Notes: a model not told the origin generated them from the sequence alone. Positions 54,364-63,214 are shown, counted from the first letter of the stretch. The stretch is DNA of 64,000 nt from CAVEFW01 sp963643505 (GCA_963643505.1 CAVIKF010000007.1:1-64000); one strand, 5' to 3'. Translations and numbers: made by a program.

Positions 54364-54771
54364 TCACAAGCGGCGAATGATAGCGGTAACAGGAGCGTCG
54401 CCCATGTCGAGATAGTCATCACCGCGAACAAGACTGCTCACGCTCTCGCGAGTCTCAAGCTCATGTACGCGATCGGCCAGCTTGCGAACACGGCGATGCA
54501 GGTCATCTATCTCCTTGTCGCGCTCATCGAGACGACCCTGCAGGTCAAGGATGCGGATGACGCCCGCAAGATTGATGCCCTCACTCGTCAGTTCGTTGAT
54601 AAACGAAAGCCGCTCGATATCGGCCTCGGAATACATACGCGTATTACCGCTGGTACGCTGGGGCGTCACAAGCCCCTTCTGCTCATAGGATCGTAAGGTC
54701 TGTGGATGGACTCCCGCAAGCTCTGCTGCCACGCTAATCATGTACAAAGGACGGTTGCGATCGTTTACCAT
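54364..54771 (-). CDS. hspR: HspR, MerR-family heat-shock repressor
   Basis: HspR represses the dnaK operon and often clpB in Actinobacteria, using DnaK as co-repressor. The 135-aa protein has the MerR winged-helix start YMISVAAELAGVHPQTLRSYE followed by the HspR-typical GLVTPQRTSGNTRMYSEADIERL and LTSEGINLAGVIRIL. A coiled coil (LDERDKEIDDLHRRVRKLADRVHELE) ends the conserved part. Its start overlaps the dnaJ stop by 7 bp, so it is co-translated as the last gene of dnaK-grpE-dnaJ-hspR. A consensus HAIR operator (CTTGAGT-N7-ACTCAAG) was looked for upstream of dnaK and clpB and not found in perfect form. Confidence 0.94.
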   Translation of the reverse strand: MVNDRNRPLYMISVAAELAGVHPQTLRSYEQKGLVTPQRTSGNTRMYSEADIERLSFINELTSEGINLAGVIRILDLQGRLDERDKEIDDLHRRVRKLADRVHELETRESVSSLVRGDDYLDMGDAPVTAIIRRL

Positions 54772-55721
54772 GGCCTTGTCACCTCCTCACTTGCATCCAT
54801 GAAAGCGGCAAGCGCCGAGCGTTGCCCCTCATTCAGATTCGTCGGGACCACGGCTTTCAACTTGATCTTCAAATCACCGTTTCCCGTAGCGTTGACCTTA
54901 GGCGCGCCCTTGCCTCGAACGCTCAGAACGGTTCCGTCCTGGGTTCCTGCCGGGATGCGAACCTTCACACGCGTCCCATCGGGAGACGGGACGACTATGC
55001 TCTCGCCCAAAGCCAACTCGGCAAAGGAAACCGGGGTCTCAACGATCACATTTGCGCCGTCACGCTCGAACCACTCATGTGGCTCGATCTTGAGGGTGAC
55101 TGTCAAATCCCCTGGCGCACCACCCGTTTGGGATGCGGCTCCGCGTCCGCGATAGCGCAAACGGCTTCCATCCACCGCGCCAGCCGGGACTTTCACATCA
55201 AGCGTCTCCGCCTCGGACTTGCCAGAAATGCGGACCGTCACACGCTTTTGAGCGCCCGTGAACGCCTCCATGAAAGAGATCGGCAAGGTCACATTCGAAT
55301 CGTGACCCTTTTGCGGACCACACCCCGAACCGCAACCACCGCCGCAGCCAGACGCGCCCTTGTTGCCGCCAAAGCCGAAGCTGCTGAAATCCCAGTTGGT
55401 TCCAAAAGCACCTTCGCCGTTACGGAGGCTTTCAAGAATCTCGGCCCAGCTACCGAACCCGGCAAAGTCGCCACCGGAGCCGCCCCAACCACCGTTGGGG
55501 ATCTGGCTTGCTTGGGCGGTTCCGTACTGGTCGTACATCTTGCGCTTCTTGTCGTCGCTCAAAACCTCGTAGGCCTCGTTAATTTCCTTGAATTTGGCCT
55601 CATCTCCGCCCGCATCAGGATGGTGGGTTCGAGCAAGCTTGCGGAAAGCCTTCTTGATATCCTCAGGCGTCGCGTCGCGCGAGACGCCAAGGGTCTTGTA
55701 GTAATCCGGCGTTGCAGCCAC
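54765..55721 (-). CDS. dnaJ: DnaJ-type co-chaperone (CbpA-like, no zinc finger)
   Basis: This 318-aa co-chaperone stimulates DnaK ATPase. An N-terminal J domain has the HPD motif in THHPDAGGDE (about 32-40). A Gly-rich linker follows with a cysteine-glycine stretch (GASGCGGGCGSGCG), and two C-terminal peptide-binding domains lack the CxxCxGxG zinc fingers, as in CbpA. The Cys/Gly stretch in place of the zinc domain is unusual. GTG 55721 is chosen: AAAGGAGG lies 8 nt upstream, whereas the earlier GTG overlaps that site. It follows grpE after 123 bp, which include a strong hairpin. Confidence 0.92.
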   Translation of the reverse strand: MAATPDYYKTLGVSRDATPEDIKKAFRKLARTHHPDAGGDEAKFKEINEAYEVLSDDKKRKMYDQYGTAQASQIPNGGWGGSGGDFAGFGSWAEILESLRNGEGAFGTNWDFSSFGFGGNKGASGCGGGCGSGCGPQKGHDSNVTLPISFMEAFTGAQKRVTVRISGKSEAETLDVKVPAGAVDGSRLRYRGRGAASQTGGAPGDLTVTLKIEPHEWFERDGANVIVETPVSFAELALGESIVVPSPDGTRVKVRIPAGTQDGTVLSVRGKGAPKVNATGNGDLKIKLKAVVPTNLNEGQRSALAAFMDASEEVTRPW

Positions 55722-55741
55722 GCGAATCACCTCCTTTACAA

Positions 55742-55765
55742 CGAGAGCGGGTGGCCCCGCTCTCG
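55742..55765 (-). promoter_or_regulatory. Hairpin just ahead of the dnaJ ribosome binding site
   Basis: A 10-bp perfect stem CGAGAGCGGG/CCCGCTCTCG with a 4-nt loop ends a few nt before AAAGGAGG of dnaJ. It lacks a T-run, so it is more likely a processing or translation-control hairpin than a terminator. Confidence 0.55.
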
Positions 55766-55844
55766 AATGGTTACTTACTTACGATGTTGCCACGACCTGA
55801 ACCTAGACAAGCGTTCATGCTTGACAAGCTCGTGAGCTCTAAGG

Positions 55845-56543
55845 CTATTCCTCGTCCTCGAGCTTCGGCCGCTGAGGACCTCCCGTGGTTACCGTGACCA
55901 TCGCGGGTCTTAAGACCTTGGAACCCATCTTGTAGCCCTTCTGGTAAACCTGGTGGACGGTCTCATCAAAAGCCTCGTCATCAGGAACCGTCGCAACAGC
56001 TTGATGTTGAAGGGCGTCAAAGGGCTCACCGGCTGGGTCGATCTTCTCGAGGCCGCTCTTGCCAAGGACGTCGTGCAACTTGTTCTGCACCGCCTTCACA
56101 CCGTCAAGAAGACCCGCCTCACCGTTCGTCTCGGCGTAGTCGATCGTGCGCTCAAAGTCATCAAGGACCGGCAGGATGTTGCTGCAAAGCTTCTCCGTTG
56201 CCAACGCCTTCTCGACCTTGCGTTGCTCTTCGGTGCGACGACGATACGTATCCCACTCCGCATGGAGACGAACGTACTTGTCTTTCCACTCAGCAACCTC
56301 GGCTTGGGCCTTCTCGAGAGCTTCGGCCGCCACTGCCGCAAGGGTGTCGGTATCGACGACCTCCGCCTCGACCGCCTCGACCGCCTCAGCCGCCTCAGCC
56401 GCCTCAACCGCCTCGGCTACGATCTTCTCAGCCTCGCAGACAAGGTCGGCTTGGGTGGCCGCGGACTCCTCCGCAACCACTTCGCCGGGCTCAGCGTCCT
56501 CTACAACATCGTCGTTGCGATAATCTTCGTTCTCCGGCGTCAT
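55845..56543 (-). CDS. grpE: Nucleotide exchange factor GrpE
   Basis: GrpE releases ADP from DnaK. The 232-aa protein has a long acidic, Ala/Glu/Val-rich N-terminal region (about 1-75) with repeats such as EAAEAAEAVEAVEAE. Next come the coiled coil with WKDKYVRLHAEWDTYRRRTEEQ, and the C-terminal beta domain with GLEKIDPAGEPFDALQHQAV, which holds the DnaK contacts. It starts 5 bp after the dnaK stop, so the two are tightly coupled. Confidence 0.95.
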   Translation of the reverse strand: MTPENEDYRNDDVVEDAEPGEVVAEESAATQADLVCEAEKIVAEAVEAAEAAEAVEAVEAEVVDTDTLAAVAAEALEKAQAEVAEWKDKYVRLHAEWDTYRRRTEEQRKVEKALATEKLCSNILPVLDDFERTIDYAETNGEAGLLDGVKAVQNKLHDVLGKSGLEKIDPAGEPFDALQHQAVATVPDDEAFDETVHQVYQKGYKMGSKVLRPAMVTVTTGGPQRPKLEDEE

Positions 56544-56548
56544 AAGAA

Positions 56549-58453
56549 TTACTTACCTTCCGAATCGTCGACGACCTCATAGTCAGCCTCGATGGTGTCG
56601 TCGTTCGCAGGGGCCTCGGTTGGCTGGGCACCGGCCGCAGCGCCTGCATCGTTGTTGGAGTATGCGATCTCGGCCAACTTGTAACCGGCGGCCTGCAGGT
56701 TCTCGGTCGCGGTCTTGATAGCCTGGATGTCCGTACCGTTCAAAGCATCCTGTGCTGCGCTGATGGCGCTCTCCGCATTGCTACGAGCATCTGCGGGAAC
56801 CTTGTCACCAAGCTCGTTGAGGGTCTGCTGGGTGGCGTTGATGAGGGAGTCGCAATTGTTGCGGGCCTCTGCTTCCTCCTTGCGTGCAGCATCTTCCTCA
56901 GCGTGAGCCTCAGCATCCTTGACCATGCGGTCGACCTCGTCATCGCTTAGAGCCGTAGATCCACTGATGGTGATCTGCTGCTGCTTGCCCGTACCGAGGT
57001 CCTTAGCGGACACGTTCACGATGCCGTTGGCGTCGATGTCGAACGTCACCTCGATCTGGGGAACGCCACGACGTGCTGCCGGGATACCGGAGAGTTGGAA
57101 GCGACCCAACGTCTTGTTGCCAGCAGCCATCTGACGCTCACCTTGGAGAACATGAATCTCAACGGAGGTCTGGTTGTCAGCCGCCGTGGAATAGATCTCA
57201 GTCTTGCGAGTCGGAATCGTAGTGTTGCGGTCGATCATCTTCGTCATGACGCCGCCCATGGTCTCAACGCCCAAGGACAACGGCGTGACATCGAGAAGCA
57301 AGATGCCCTGGACGTCGCCGGAAAGGACGCCGCCCTGGATTGCCGCACCCATCGCAACGACCTCGTCAGGGTTCACGGACATGTTAGGCTGCTTGCCCGT
57401 CATGGTCTTAACAAGATCCTGGACGGCAGGCATACGGGTCGAGCCGCCGACGAGGATGACCTCGTCAACCTCACCCGTGGTCAAGCCGGCATCACGCAGT
57501 GCCTGCTCAACAGGCTTGCGGCAACGATCCAACAGATCGCGGGTGATGCGCTCGAACTCCGCACGAGACAGGCTGTAATCAAGATGCTTCGGACCTGTTG
57601 CATCCGCGGTGATGAACGGCAGGTTGATATTTGCCTGGGTGGTGGTGGAGAGCTCCATCTTCGCCTTCTCGGCAGCCTCCTTCAGGCGCTGCAGAGCCAT
57701 CTTGTCCTGACGAAGATCGATACCGCCGTTGTCGGCCTTGAATTTGTCGGCAAGCCAGTCGATGACGCGCTGATCCCAGTCGTCGCCTCCAAGGTGGTTG
57801 TCGCCGGCAGTAGAAGCCACCTCGAAAACGCCGTCACCAAGCTCGAGGACGGAGACGTCAAAGGTGCCGCCACCGAGGTCGAAGACGAGGATCTTCTCGT
57901 CATGGTCAACCTTGTCAAGACCATAAGCGAGAGCGGCCGCGGTCGGCTCGTTGATGATGCGCTTCACCTCGAGGCCAGCGATCTTGCCTGCGTCCTTCGT
58001 CGCTTGACGCTGAGCGTCGTTGAAGTATGCCGGAACGGTGATGACGGCCTCGGTGATGGGGCTGCCGACCTGCTTCTCAGCATCGGCCTTCAACTTCTGG
58101 AGAACCATTGCGGAAATCTCCTCGGGGGTGTAGTCCTTGCCATCGATGCTGATGACTGCACGACCACCCTGACCGGACTTGACGTTGTAGGCAACCGTCT
58201 TCTGCTCTTCCTGGGTCTCATTGAAGGAACGACCGATGAAACGCTTCACGGATGCGATCGTGTTCTCGGGGTTGGTGACCGCCTGGTTCTTTGCAGCCTT
58301 GCCGACAACGCGCTCGCCGTCCTTACGGAAACCTTCAACAGAAGGAGTGGTGCGATCGCCTTCGGCGTTGACGAGGATCTCGGGGACAGCGCCCTCCATG
58401 ACAGCCATGGCGGAGTTAGTGGTGCCCAAATCAATACCAAGAATCTTTCCCAT
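56549..58453 (-). CDS. dnaK: Chaperone DnaK (Hsp70)
   Basis: The 634-aa Hsp70 starts MGKILGIDLGTTNSAMAVM and contains the phosphate-2 motif VFDLGGGTFDVSVLE, the adenosine motif ILVGGSTRMPAVQ and the linker LLLDVTPLSLGVET. A C-terminal lid ends DYEVVDDSEGK-like (here EADYEVVDDSEGK). It is the first gene of the dnaK-grpE-dnaJ-hspR operon, read from the promoter at 58575-58603. GAGGAAG is the ribosome site. The leader carries a strong 49-nt hairpin (58494-58542). Confidence 0.98.
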   Translation of the reverse strand: MGKILGIDLGTTNSAMAVMEGAVPEILVNAEGDRTTPSVEGFRKDGERVVGKAAKNQAVTNPENTIASVKRFIGRSFNETQEEQKTVAYNVKSGQGGRAVISIDGKDYTPEEISAMVLQKLKADAEKQVGSPITEAVITVPAYFNDAQRQATKDAGKIAGLEVKRIINEPTAAALAYGLDKVDHDEKILVFDLGGGTFDVSVLELGDGVFEVASTAGDNHLGGDDWDQRVIDWLADKFKADNGGIDLRQDKMALQRLKEAAEKAKMELSTTTQANINLPFITADATGPKHLDYSLSRAEFERITRDLLDRCRKPVEQALRDAGLTTGEVDEVILVGGSTRMPAVQDLVKTMTGKQPNMSVNPDEVVAMGAAIQGGVLSGDVQGILLLDVTPLSLGVETMGGVMTKMIDRNTTIPTRKTEIYSTAADNQTSVEIHVLQGERQMAAGNKTLGRFQLSGIPAARRGVPQIEVTFDIDANGIVNVSAKDLGTGKQQQITISGSTALSDDEVDRMVKDAEAHAEEDAARKEEAEARNNCDSLINATQQTLNELGDKVPADARSNAESAISAAQDALNGTDIQAIKTATENLQAAGYKLAEIAYSNNDAGAAAGAQPTEAPANDDTIEADYEVVDDSEGK

Positions 58454-58493
58454 TTTATCTACTTCCTCTCACTAGAGAATTGATACCAAAACA

Positions 58494-58542
58494 CGACCTG
58501 CTGCCTGGAGGGGGCGAAGCGTTGGGCTTCAGCAGCAGGTCG
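58494..58542 (-). promoter_or_regulatory. Strong hairpin in the dnaK 5' leader
   Basis: An 11-bp perfect outer stem CGACCTGCTGC/GCAGCAGGTCG (58532-58542 with 58494-58504) encloses an inner GAAGC-CCAAC-GCTTC hairpin. It lies between the promoter and the ribosome binding site. It is not a CIRCE element. Confidence 0.7.
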
Positions 58543-58574
58543 CCTGACTTGTCTAGTTTCCAAAGACAGTACGT

Positions 58575-58603
58575 ATAATAAAATCTAAGTCTCTAGTTGT
58601 CAA
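58575..58603 (-). promoter_or_regulatory. Sigma-A-type promoter of the dnaK operon
   Basis: On the minus strand TTGACA (58598-58603) is followed after exactly 17 nt by TATTAT (58575-58580), a near-consensus promoter 122 nt upstream of the dnaK ATG. The rest of this 554-bp divergent spacer (about 58610-58900) is AT-rich on the dnaK side and shows no gene. Confidence 0.75.
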
Positions 58604-58912
58604 GTTTTATAGATAGAAATATTAAGATTATATGGTGATGAATCGTTTTAGCAGGTCAGTCGCTTATAAAGTTTGAATATTTTGTGGCCTCTCTGGTTTT
58701 CAAATCTAAGTCCCACTCACTCAACCCTCTCATTTCTTGCTTGGATTGGGCGGTTTTCGGCAAAAAATCGTGTCCGCGCCTCCGACAAGCGTCTCCCAGC
58801 GCTTTTCCGCGGTTGACAACGTAACAAAACTTTTAGCCCGCGATTATCCCACCTCGCGTAATCCGATAATTTCAATAGACTACCGTCGCAGATAGATTGC
58901 AAATTTCGCCAA

Positions 58913-58957
58913 AAACAATTGTTTCGATACCCAAACATGAGTATTATTCGTTCATGT
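58913..58957 (+). promoter_or_regulatory. Promoter with two overlapping palindromes, ABC transporter operon
   Basis: TTGTTT (58919-58924), a 17-nt spacer and TATTAT (58942-58947) form the promoter. The -35 lies in a perfect 12-bp palindrome AAACAATTGTTT (58913-58924), and the -10 is framed by the inverted repeat ACATGA-N11-TCATGT (58935-58957). Both look like operators for dimeric regulators. Confidence 0.55.
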
Positions 58958-59007
58958 CTATTATTGGTTAGACGCAATTTACTGTTGTTCAAAGAAATGG
59001 GGACCCT

Positions 59008-60147
59008 ATGAAGGAATTTTCTCGTCGTGGCTTCATGAAGGTTGCTGGCGCATCCGTCGCAGCCACCGTCGCAGCTGGTGCACTTGCCGGTTGCGACTCC
59101 AAATCCGCCACATCCAACACCGCTTCCAACACTGCTGTTAAGGAAGAGGCGTTCATGAGCGAAGGCAAGGGCCAACACCTTGTCTGCGCCGTCACCGGCA
59201 AGCTCATCAAGATTGCTCCCGCAATCCTCGCCAACCAACTCGGTTACTTCAAGGAGGAGGGTTGCGACGTCGAGTTCCAGACCGTCGCGCTCGCTGACGC
59301 TATGGCTTCCATGTCCGTCAACAAGCTGGACATCGACCTCTTCGGCATCGTTCCCGCTTGCTCCTACGTTTCCCAGGGCACCCCGATCTACGTCTTCGGC
59401 GGCACCATCCTCGACGGCTCCGAGTTCATCTCCCTCAAGACCTTCGACAAGAAACTTGAGAAGGCAGAGGACTTCAAGGGCTTGAAGATCGCTTGCTCGC
59501 GTGAAGAGTCCGGCCAGATCTACCTCAAGTCCTTCTTGAAGAAGCAGGGCATGGAGCTTGGCAAGGACGTCGAGTTCGAGTATGTCGACAACGCCACCAC
59601 CGCACTTGAAGGCCTGCGCTCCGGCCAGTGCGACCTGTTCATTGCCAACAACGCAATGGGCTACACCTATTCCTCTTCCATGGACGACATCAAAGTCGCT
59701 GGCATCCCCGCTGACGTCACCGGCGATTATCCCTGCTGCCGCCAGAATTGCTCCGAGGAGGCTTACACCAAGAAGTTCCTGTCCCTCGTCGACTTCGAGA
59801 TCGCTCTCATCCGCGGTTACGACTACTACCTCAACAACAAGGAGGACGTTATCAGCCGCCTCGTCGAGTACTCCGCACAAAAGGCCGACTACGTCGAAGC
59901 AGCTATGTACGGCAAGGGCGACTACCGCAACGTTATGAACCTCTCCCCCGATCCGCATGTCCATGAGATCGTCAAGTTCTACGAGGGCATGATGGAGATT
60001 GGAGAGATCGAGAAGTCCGACTACAAGATGGAGGACTACGCAACGTCTGCCGTCTACAAGAAGGCTTTGGACACCCTCGTTGAGCGTGAGCCCAACAACG
60101 CCACTTACAAGAAGCTCATGGACGAGTATGCAGGGAACAACGCATAG
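59008..60147 (+). CDS. NMT1/SsuA-like ABC transporter substrate-binding lipoprotein
   Basis: The 379-aa protein begins with a twin-arginine signal (SRRGFMK) and lipobox LAGC (Cys at about 29). The mature part is a periplasmic-binding-protein type 2 domain of the nitrate/sulfonate/thiamine-precursor group: AILANQLGYFKEEGCDVEFQ, MSVNKLDIDLFGIVPA, DFKGLKIACSREESGQ, GQCDLFIANNAMGY. The pair of cysteines in YPCCRQ is reminiscent of NMT1/THI5 proteins. The ligand is unknown. The ATG has AATGGGGACC upstream. It is the first gene of an operon with an ATPase, a permease and a radical SAM enzyme. Confidence 0.85.
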   Translation: MKEFSRRGFMKVAGASVAATVAAGALAGCDSKSATSNTASNTAVKEEAFMSEGKGQHLVCAVTGKLIKIAPAILANQLGYFKEEGCDVEFQTVALADAMASMSVNKLDIDLFGIVPACSYVSQGTPIYVFGGTILDGSEFISLKTFDKKLEKAEDFKGLKIACSREESGQIYLKSFLKKQGMELGKDVEFEYVDNATTALEGLRSGQCDLFIANNAMGYTYSSSMDDIKVAGIPADVTGDYPCCRQNCSEEAYTKKFLSLVDFEIALIRGYDYYLNNKEDVISRLVEYSAQKADYVEAAMYGKGDYRNVMNLSPDPHVHEIVKFYEGMMEIGEIEKSDYKMEDYATSAVYKKALDTLVEREPNNATYKKLMDEYAGNNA

Positions 60148-60168
60148 TCTCTAACGCTTCAAGATCTT

Positions 60169-60204
60169 TGATGTGGCGCCCTTCAGACGGGGGGCGCCAC
60201 GTCA
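60169..60204 (+). repeat. Intercistronic hairpin after the binding-protein gene
   Basis: A 13-bp stem (60169-60181 with 60192-60204, one G-U pair) with a 10-nt loop sits between the binding-protein and ATPase genes. It has no T-run, so it more likely protects the upstream mRNA and raises binding-protein expression than ends the transcript. Confidence 0.65.
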
Positions 60205-60238
60205 TGTTGTGCACAGCAATGTGAAAGGAGGAGGGTCT

Positions 60239-61111
60239 GTGAGTACTTTGGCCCTGAAGGACGTCTGCTTCGTCTACGACGACGACCTGCTCAAACAGGC
60301 AAAGCGAACAGGCGAAGACATTCCTGACGAAGACCTGGTTTTGCGACACCTCAACATCACCATCGAAGACGGCGAGTTCGTTTGCCTCGTCGGTCATTCG
60401 GGTTGCGGGAAATCCACCACGCTCCGCATCCTCGAGGGCCTCCAAGCCCCCGCGAAAGGTGTCATAGAAATCGGCGGCAAACCCATCGAAGGCCCCGGCC
60501 TCGACCGCTCCGTCGTCTTCCAAAACTATTCCCTGTTCCCTTGGATGACCGCAAAGAAGAACATCGAGTTCGGCATCAACCAGGCATCTTTGGAGCTTGG
60601 TCGCAATCAGACGAAGGCCCAAATCAGTGACATTGCTGATGAGTATCTGGCCAAGGTCAACATGACCAAGGCCGCAGACCTGTTCCCCTACCAACTTTCC
60701 GGCGGCATGCAGCAACGCGTGGCCATCGCCCGCGCGTTGGCCATGGACACCGAGATCTTGCTTTTCGACGAGCCCTTCGGAGCCTTGGATATCAAGACCC
60801 GCCGCGAGCTGCAAACACTCATGGAGAACTTCTGGGTTGAAGGCTCAAACGACAAGACCGCTGTATTTGTCACCCATGACATCGAGGAGGCCCTGCTTTT
60901 GGCCGACCGCATCGTGTTCATGAGCGGTGGTCGTTTCCTTCAGGAATTCCGTGTCGAGACTCCCCGTCCCCGCGATCCAGAGGAATTCCCCAATTCCGAA
61001 GAGTTCAAGACGCTCCGCTCCAACCTGCTTGAGTTGTTCTACTCCGCCGAGGAAACCAAACTCGACCAAGCCGATCGCGAGCGTGTATACGAGGGAGGTG
61101 CTACGCTGTGA
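60239..61111 (+). CDS. ABC transporter ATP-binding protein (SsuB/TauB-like)
   Basis: The 290-aa ATPase has Walker A GHSGCGKSTTLRILEGL, the Q-loop VFQNYSLFPWMTAKKNIEFG, the signature LSGGMQQRVAIARAL, Walker B LLFDEPFGALD and the H-loop VFVTHDIEEALLLAD. Order and lengths match the nitrate/sulfonate/taurine group. The C-terminal segment after the H-loop (RFLQEFRVETPRPRDPEEF) is typical for it. Start GTG 60239 follows AAAGGAGGAGG. The permease start overlaps its stop by 4 bp. Confidence 0.93.
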   Translation: MSTLALKDVCFVYDDDLLKQAKRTGEDIPDEDLVLRHLNITIEDGEFVCLVGHSGCGKSTTLRILEGLQAPAKGVIEIGGKPIEGPGLDRSVVFQNYSLFPWMTAKKNIEFGINQASLELGRNQTKAQISDIADEYLAKVNMTKAADLFPYQLSGGMQQRVAIARALAMDTEILLFDEPFGALDIKTRRELQTLMENFWVEGSNDKTAVFVTHDIEEALLLADRIVFMSGGRFLQEFRVETPRPRDPEEFPNSEEFKTLRSNLLELFYSAEETKLDQADRERVYEGGATL

Positions 61112-62034
61112 CGCCGTCAATCAAGCGACGTTTCATCTTGTCGCATATCATGATGATTGTCCTGATAGCAATCATCCTTTTCGCTCCCTACACCCGCAAA
61201 AACGTAGATCCGCCCATCGCGTTCTTCTGCGCTATCGCCATCGCGGAGATTCTTTATCTCATCGCGTTATACGTCGGCCGCAAGAAAGACCCCATTCCCG
61301 CAGGCTCCAGCGACATCATTTGCGTCGTCTGGCTCCTATTTATCGCATGGGAGCTGGCAGGGCCCGTTACAGGCATCGCCCACAACGTCCTTATCCCCTC
61401 CCCGGAAAACGTGTTCTACGTGTTCGTTGAGCATGGCGGTGAACTTGCCATAAGCGTTGTCTCCTCTTTGCAGTTGCTTTTGACCGGCTTCATCTTCGGC
61501 ACGCTCTTAGGCGTCATCTTGGGCATTATCTGCGGTTGGATTCCGCGACTGCGCGCCATGTTCTATCCCATCGCCAACGTGTTTGCGCCTATCCCCTCCG
61601 TTGTTTTCACGCCGTTCTTGGTCATCATCATGCCGAACTATCGATGGGCCGCCATCATGGTCATCCTCATCGGCGTGTTTTGGCCCCAGTTCCTGAGCAT
61701 GATCTTGCGCGTCGGTTCCTTGCCCGCCGCCATCATCGACAACGCCCGCATCATGAAGGTATCCAACGTCACCATGATCACCAAGATCATCTTGCCCTAC
61801 ATCATCCCCAGCGTTCTTTCCGGCCTACGCGTGTCTTTGACTACCGGCTTCCTCATGCTCATGTATGCTGAGAGCTTCGGCGCCAAGTCGGGTATCGGCT
61901 ATTGGATTTCCAACGCCAACGTGTTCGCAAACTACGCAAACATCTACGCAGGCATCATCACTTGCGGTATAACTGTTACGGTATTGAACTACGGATCTGC
62001 ATGGATTCAAAAGAAGTTCACCACTTGGAAGTAA
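61108..62034 (+). CDS. ABC transporter permease (SsuC/TauC-like)
   Basis: The 308-aa protein has about seven hydrophobic segments. Two or three N-terminal ones (FILSHIMMIVLIAIILFAPY, IAFFCAIAIAEILYLIALYV) exceed the usual core. The BPD_transp_1 domain includes the EAA-like loop VGSLPAAIIDNARIMKVSNV that contacts the ATPase. GTG 61108 overlaps the ATPase stop (GTGA) and has GGGAGG ahead. Confidence 0.92.
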   Translation: MTPSIKRRFILSHIMMIVLIAIILFAPYTRKNVDPPIAFFCAIAIAEILYLIALYVGRKKDPIPAGSSDIICVVWLLFIAWELAGPVTGIAHNVLIPSPENVFYVFVEHGGELAISVVSSLQLLLTGFIFGTLLGVILGIICGWIPRLRAMFYPIANVFAPIPSVVFTPFLVIIMPNYRWAAIMVILIGVFWPQFLSMILRVGSLPAAIIDNARIMKVSNVTMITKIILPYIIPSVLSGLRVSLTTGFLMLMYAESFGAKSGIGYWISNANVFANYANIYAGIITCGITVTVLNYGSAWIQKKFTTWK

Positions 62035-62043
62035 AACGAGCAT

Positions 62044-62079
62044 TTCAGACGAGACACACGATTCAGACGAGACACACGA
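62044..62079. repeat. 18-bp perfect tandem duplication before the radical SAM gene
   Basis: ttcagacgagacacacga occurs twice head to tail at 62044-62061 and 62062-62079, immediately ahead of the ribosome binding site GGAGGA. Confidence 0.97.
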
Positions 62080-62089
62080 GGAGGACAAA

Positions 62090-63205
62090 TTGGACCAACA
62101 GATCAAAGAGATGATCGATCGCGCAACCGACGAGGCCCTGCGCCTTGCCATCCAACCCCGCGAGGTCATAATTAAGATGCTTGAGCTTGATCCCAATTCC
62201 GAAGAGGTCATGTATCTGCGCCAGTGCGCCAACAAGATTGCCCATATCGCCTCCAAGAACCGTTGCGGCATCTCCGGTGCCATCGGCGTGGACCTTTGCA
62301 GTTGTGACATGAACTGCAAGTTTTGCTCCTTCGGCACCGAGTGGGGCTTGGTGAAGGACGAGATTATCTACACCAAGGAAGAGGTCATCGAGATGGCCCG
62401 CGCCTACATCGAGGCCGGTGTGACCACCTTGACCCTGCGCTCCACGGAGTTTTACGATCTCAAGGTTCTCACCGAGTGGCTCCAAGACATCCGTGAGCAG
62501 GTGCCGGGCGATTACATGATCAACCTCAACGTGGGCGAGATGACCCCCGCCATGGCTGAGGCCGCCTACCAGGCAGGTGCCACCAGCGCCTATCATGTCA
62601 TCCGCATGCGTGAGGGCATCGACACCCCCTTCGACGTGAAGCTGCGCGAGCAGACCATCCGCGCCATCGCCGACTCCCCCCTCCGTTGGGGTACCTGCAT
62701 CGAGCCCATCGGCGTCGAGCACACCAACGAGGAGCTGGCTGACAAGATTTTGTACAACATGTCCCTCCATCCCTACGGCATGGGCGTTATGTTTCGTGTC
62801 AACGTTCCTGGCACCCCCTTCGAGGGCATGGCCGACGTCCCCAAGGAGCGCAGACTCCAGATTTTGGCAACGGTCCGCATCGCTGTGGGCGCCACCATTC
62901 GCTGCGTGAGCTGCCATCCCGCATTGCCCGAGGCGTTGTACTCCGGCGGATGCGGCTTCACGGTGGAGCGCGGCGCCAACCCCCGCGACACCGAGTTCAA
63001 CGAGGACGTTTGGAAAGGCTTCACCGTCGAGCAGGCCTGTGAGGAGATTCGCAAGGCAGGATTTGAGCCCACGGTCATCAACCCCGATCCCCGCTTCCGC
63101 AAAGACGGCAACAACTGGTGGACCACCGGCGACCCATCCAACTACATCATGCCCGACCCCACCGCCAACGCTGGCGCTGGTTGCTGTTGTGGCAAGCACG
63201 CATAA
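62090..63205 (+). CDS. Radical SAM enzyme of unknown function (BioB-like)
   Basis: The 371-aa protein has the radical SAM cluster C-x3-C-x2-C at Cys72, Cys76 and Cys79 (CDMNCKFC), with an extra Cys at 70 as in LCSCDMNCKFC. The TIM-barrel part has VTTLTLRSTEFYDL and INLNVGEMTPAMAEAAYQAG, resembling biotin-synthase-like enzymes that recycle or cleave the substrate. Two later cysteine groups, RCVSCHP and the C-terminal GAGCCCGKHA (365-367), could bind a second cluster. The start is TTG 62090, with AGGAGG at a spacing of 5. It lies 55 nt behind the permease, suggesting that the imported compound is its substrate or the source of it (inference). It does not match a pathway enzyme I can name. Confidence 0.75.
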   Translation: MDQQIKEMIDRATDEALRLAIQPREVIIKMLELDPNSEEVMYLRQCANKIAHIASKNRCGISGAIGVDLCSCDMNCKFCSFGTEWGLVKDEIIYTKEEVIEMARAYIEAGVTTLTLRSTEFYDLKVLTEWLQDIREQVPGDYMINLNVGEMTPAMAEAAYQAGATSAYHVIRMREGIDTPFDVKLREQTIRAIADSPLRWGTCIEPIGVEHTNEELADKILYNMSLHPYGMGVMFRVNVPGTPFEGMADVPKERRLQILATVRIAVGATIRCVSCHPALPEALYSGGCGFTVERGANPRDTEFNEDVWKGFTVEQACEEIRKAGFEPTVINPDPRFRKDGNNWWTTGDPSNYIMPDPTANAGAGCCCGKHA

Positions 63206-63214
63206 AGGCGCGTC

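Noticed and set aside
58454..58610. CIRCE operator upstream of dnaK
   Set aside because: No TTAGCACTC-N9-GAGTGCTAA is present; the inverted repeat there is GC-rich and unrelated.
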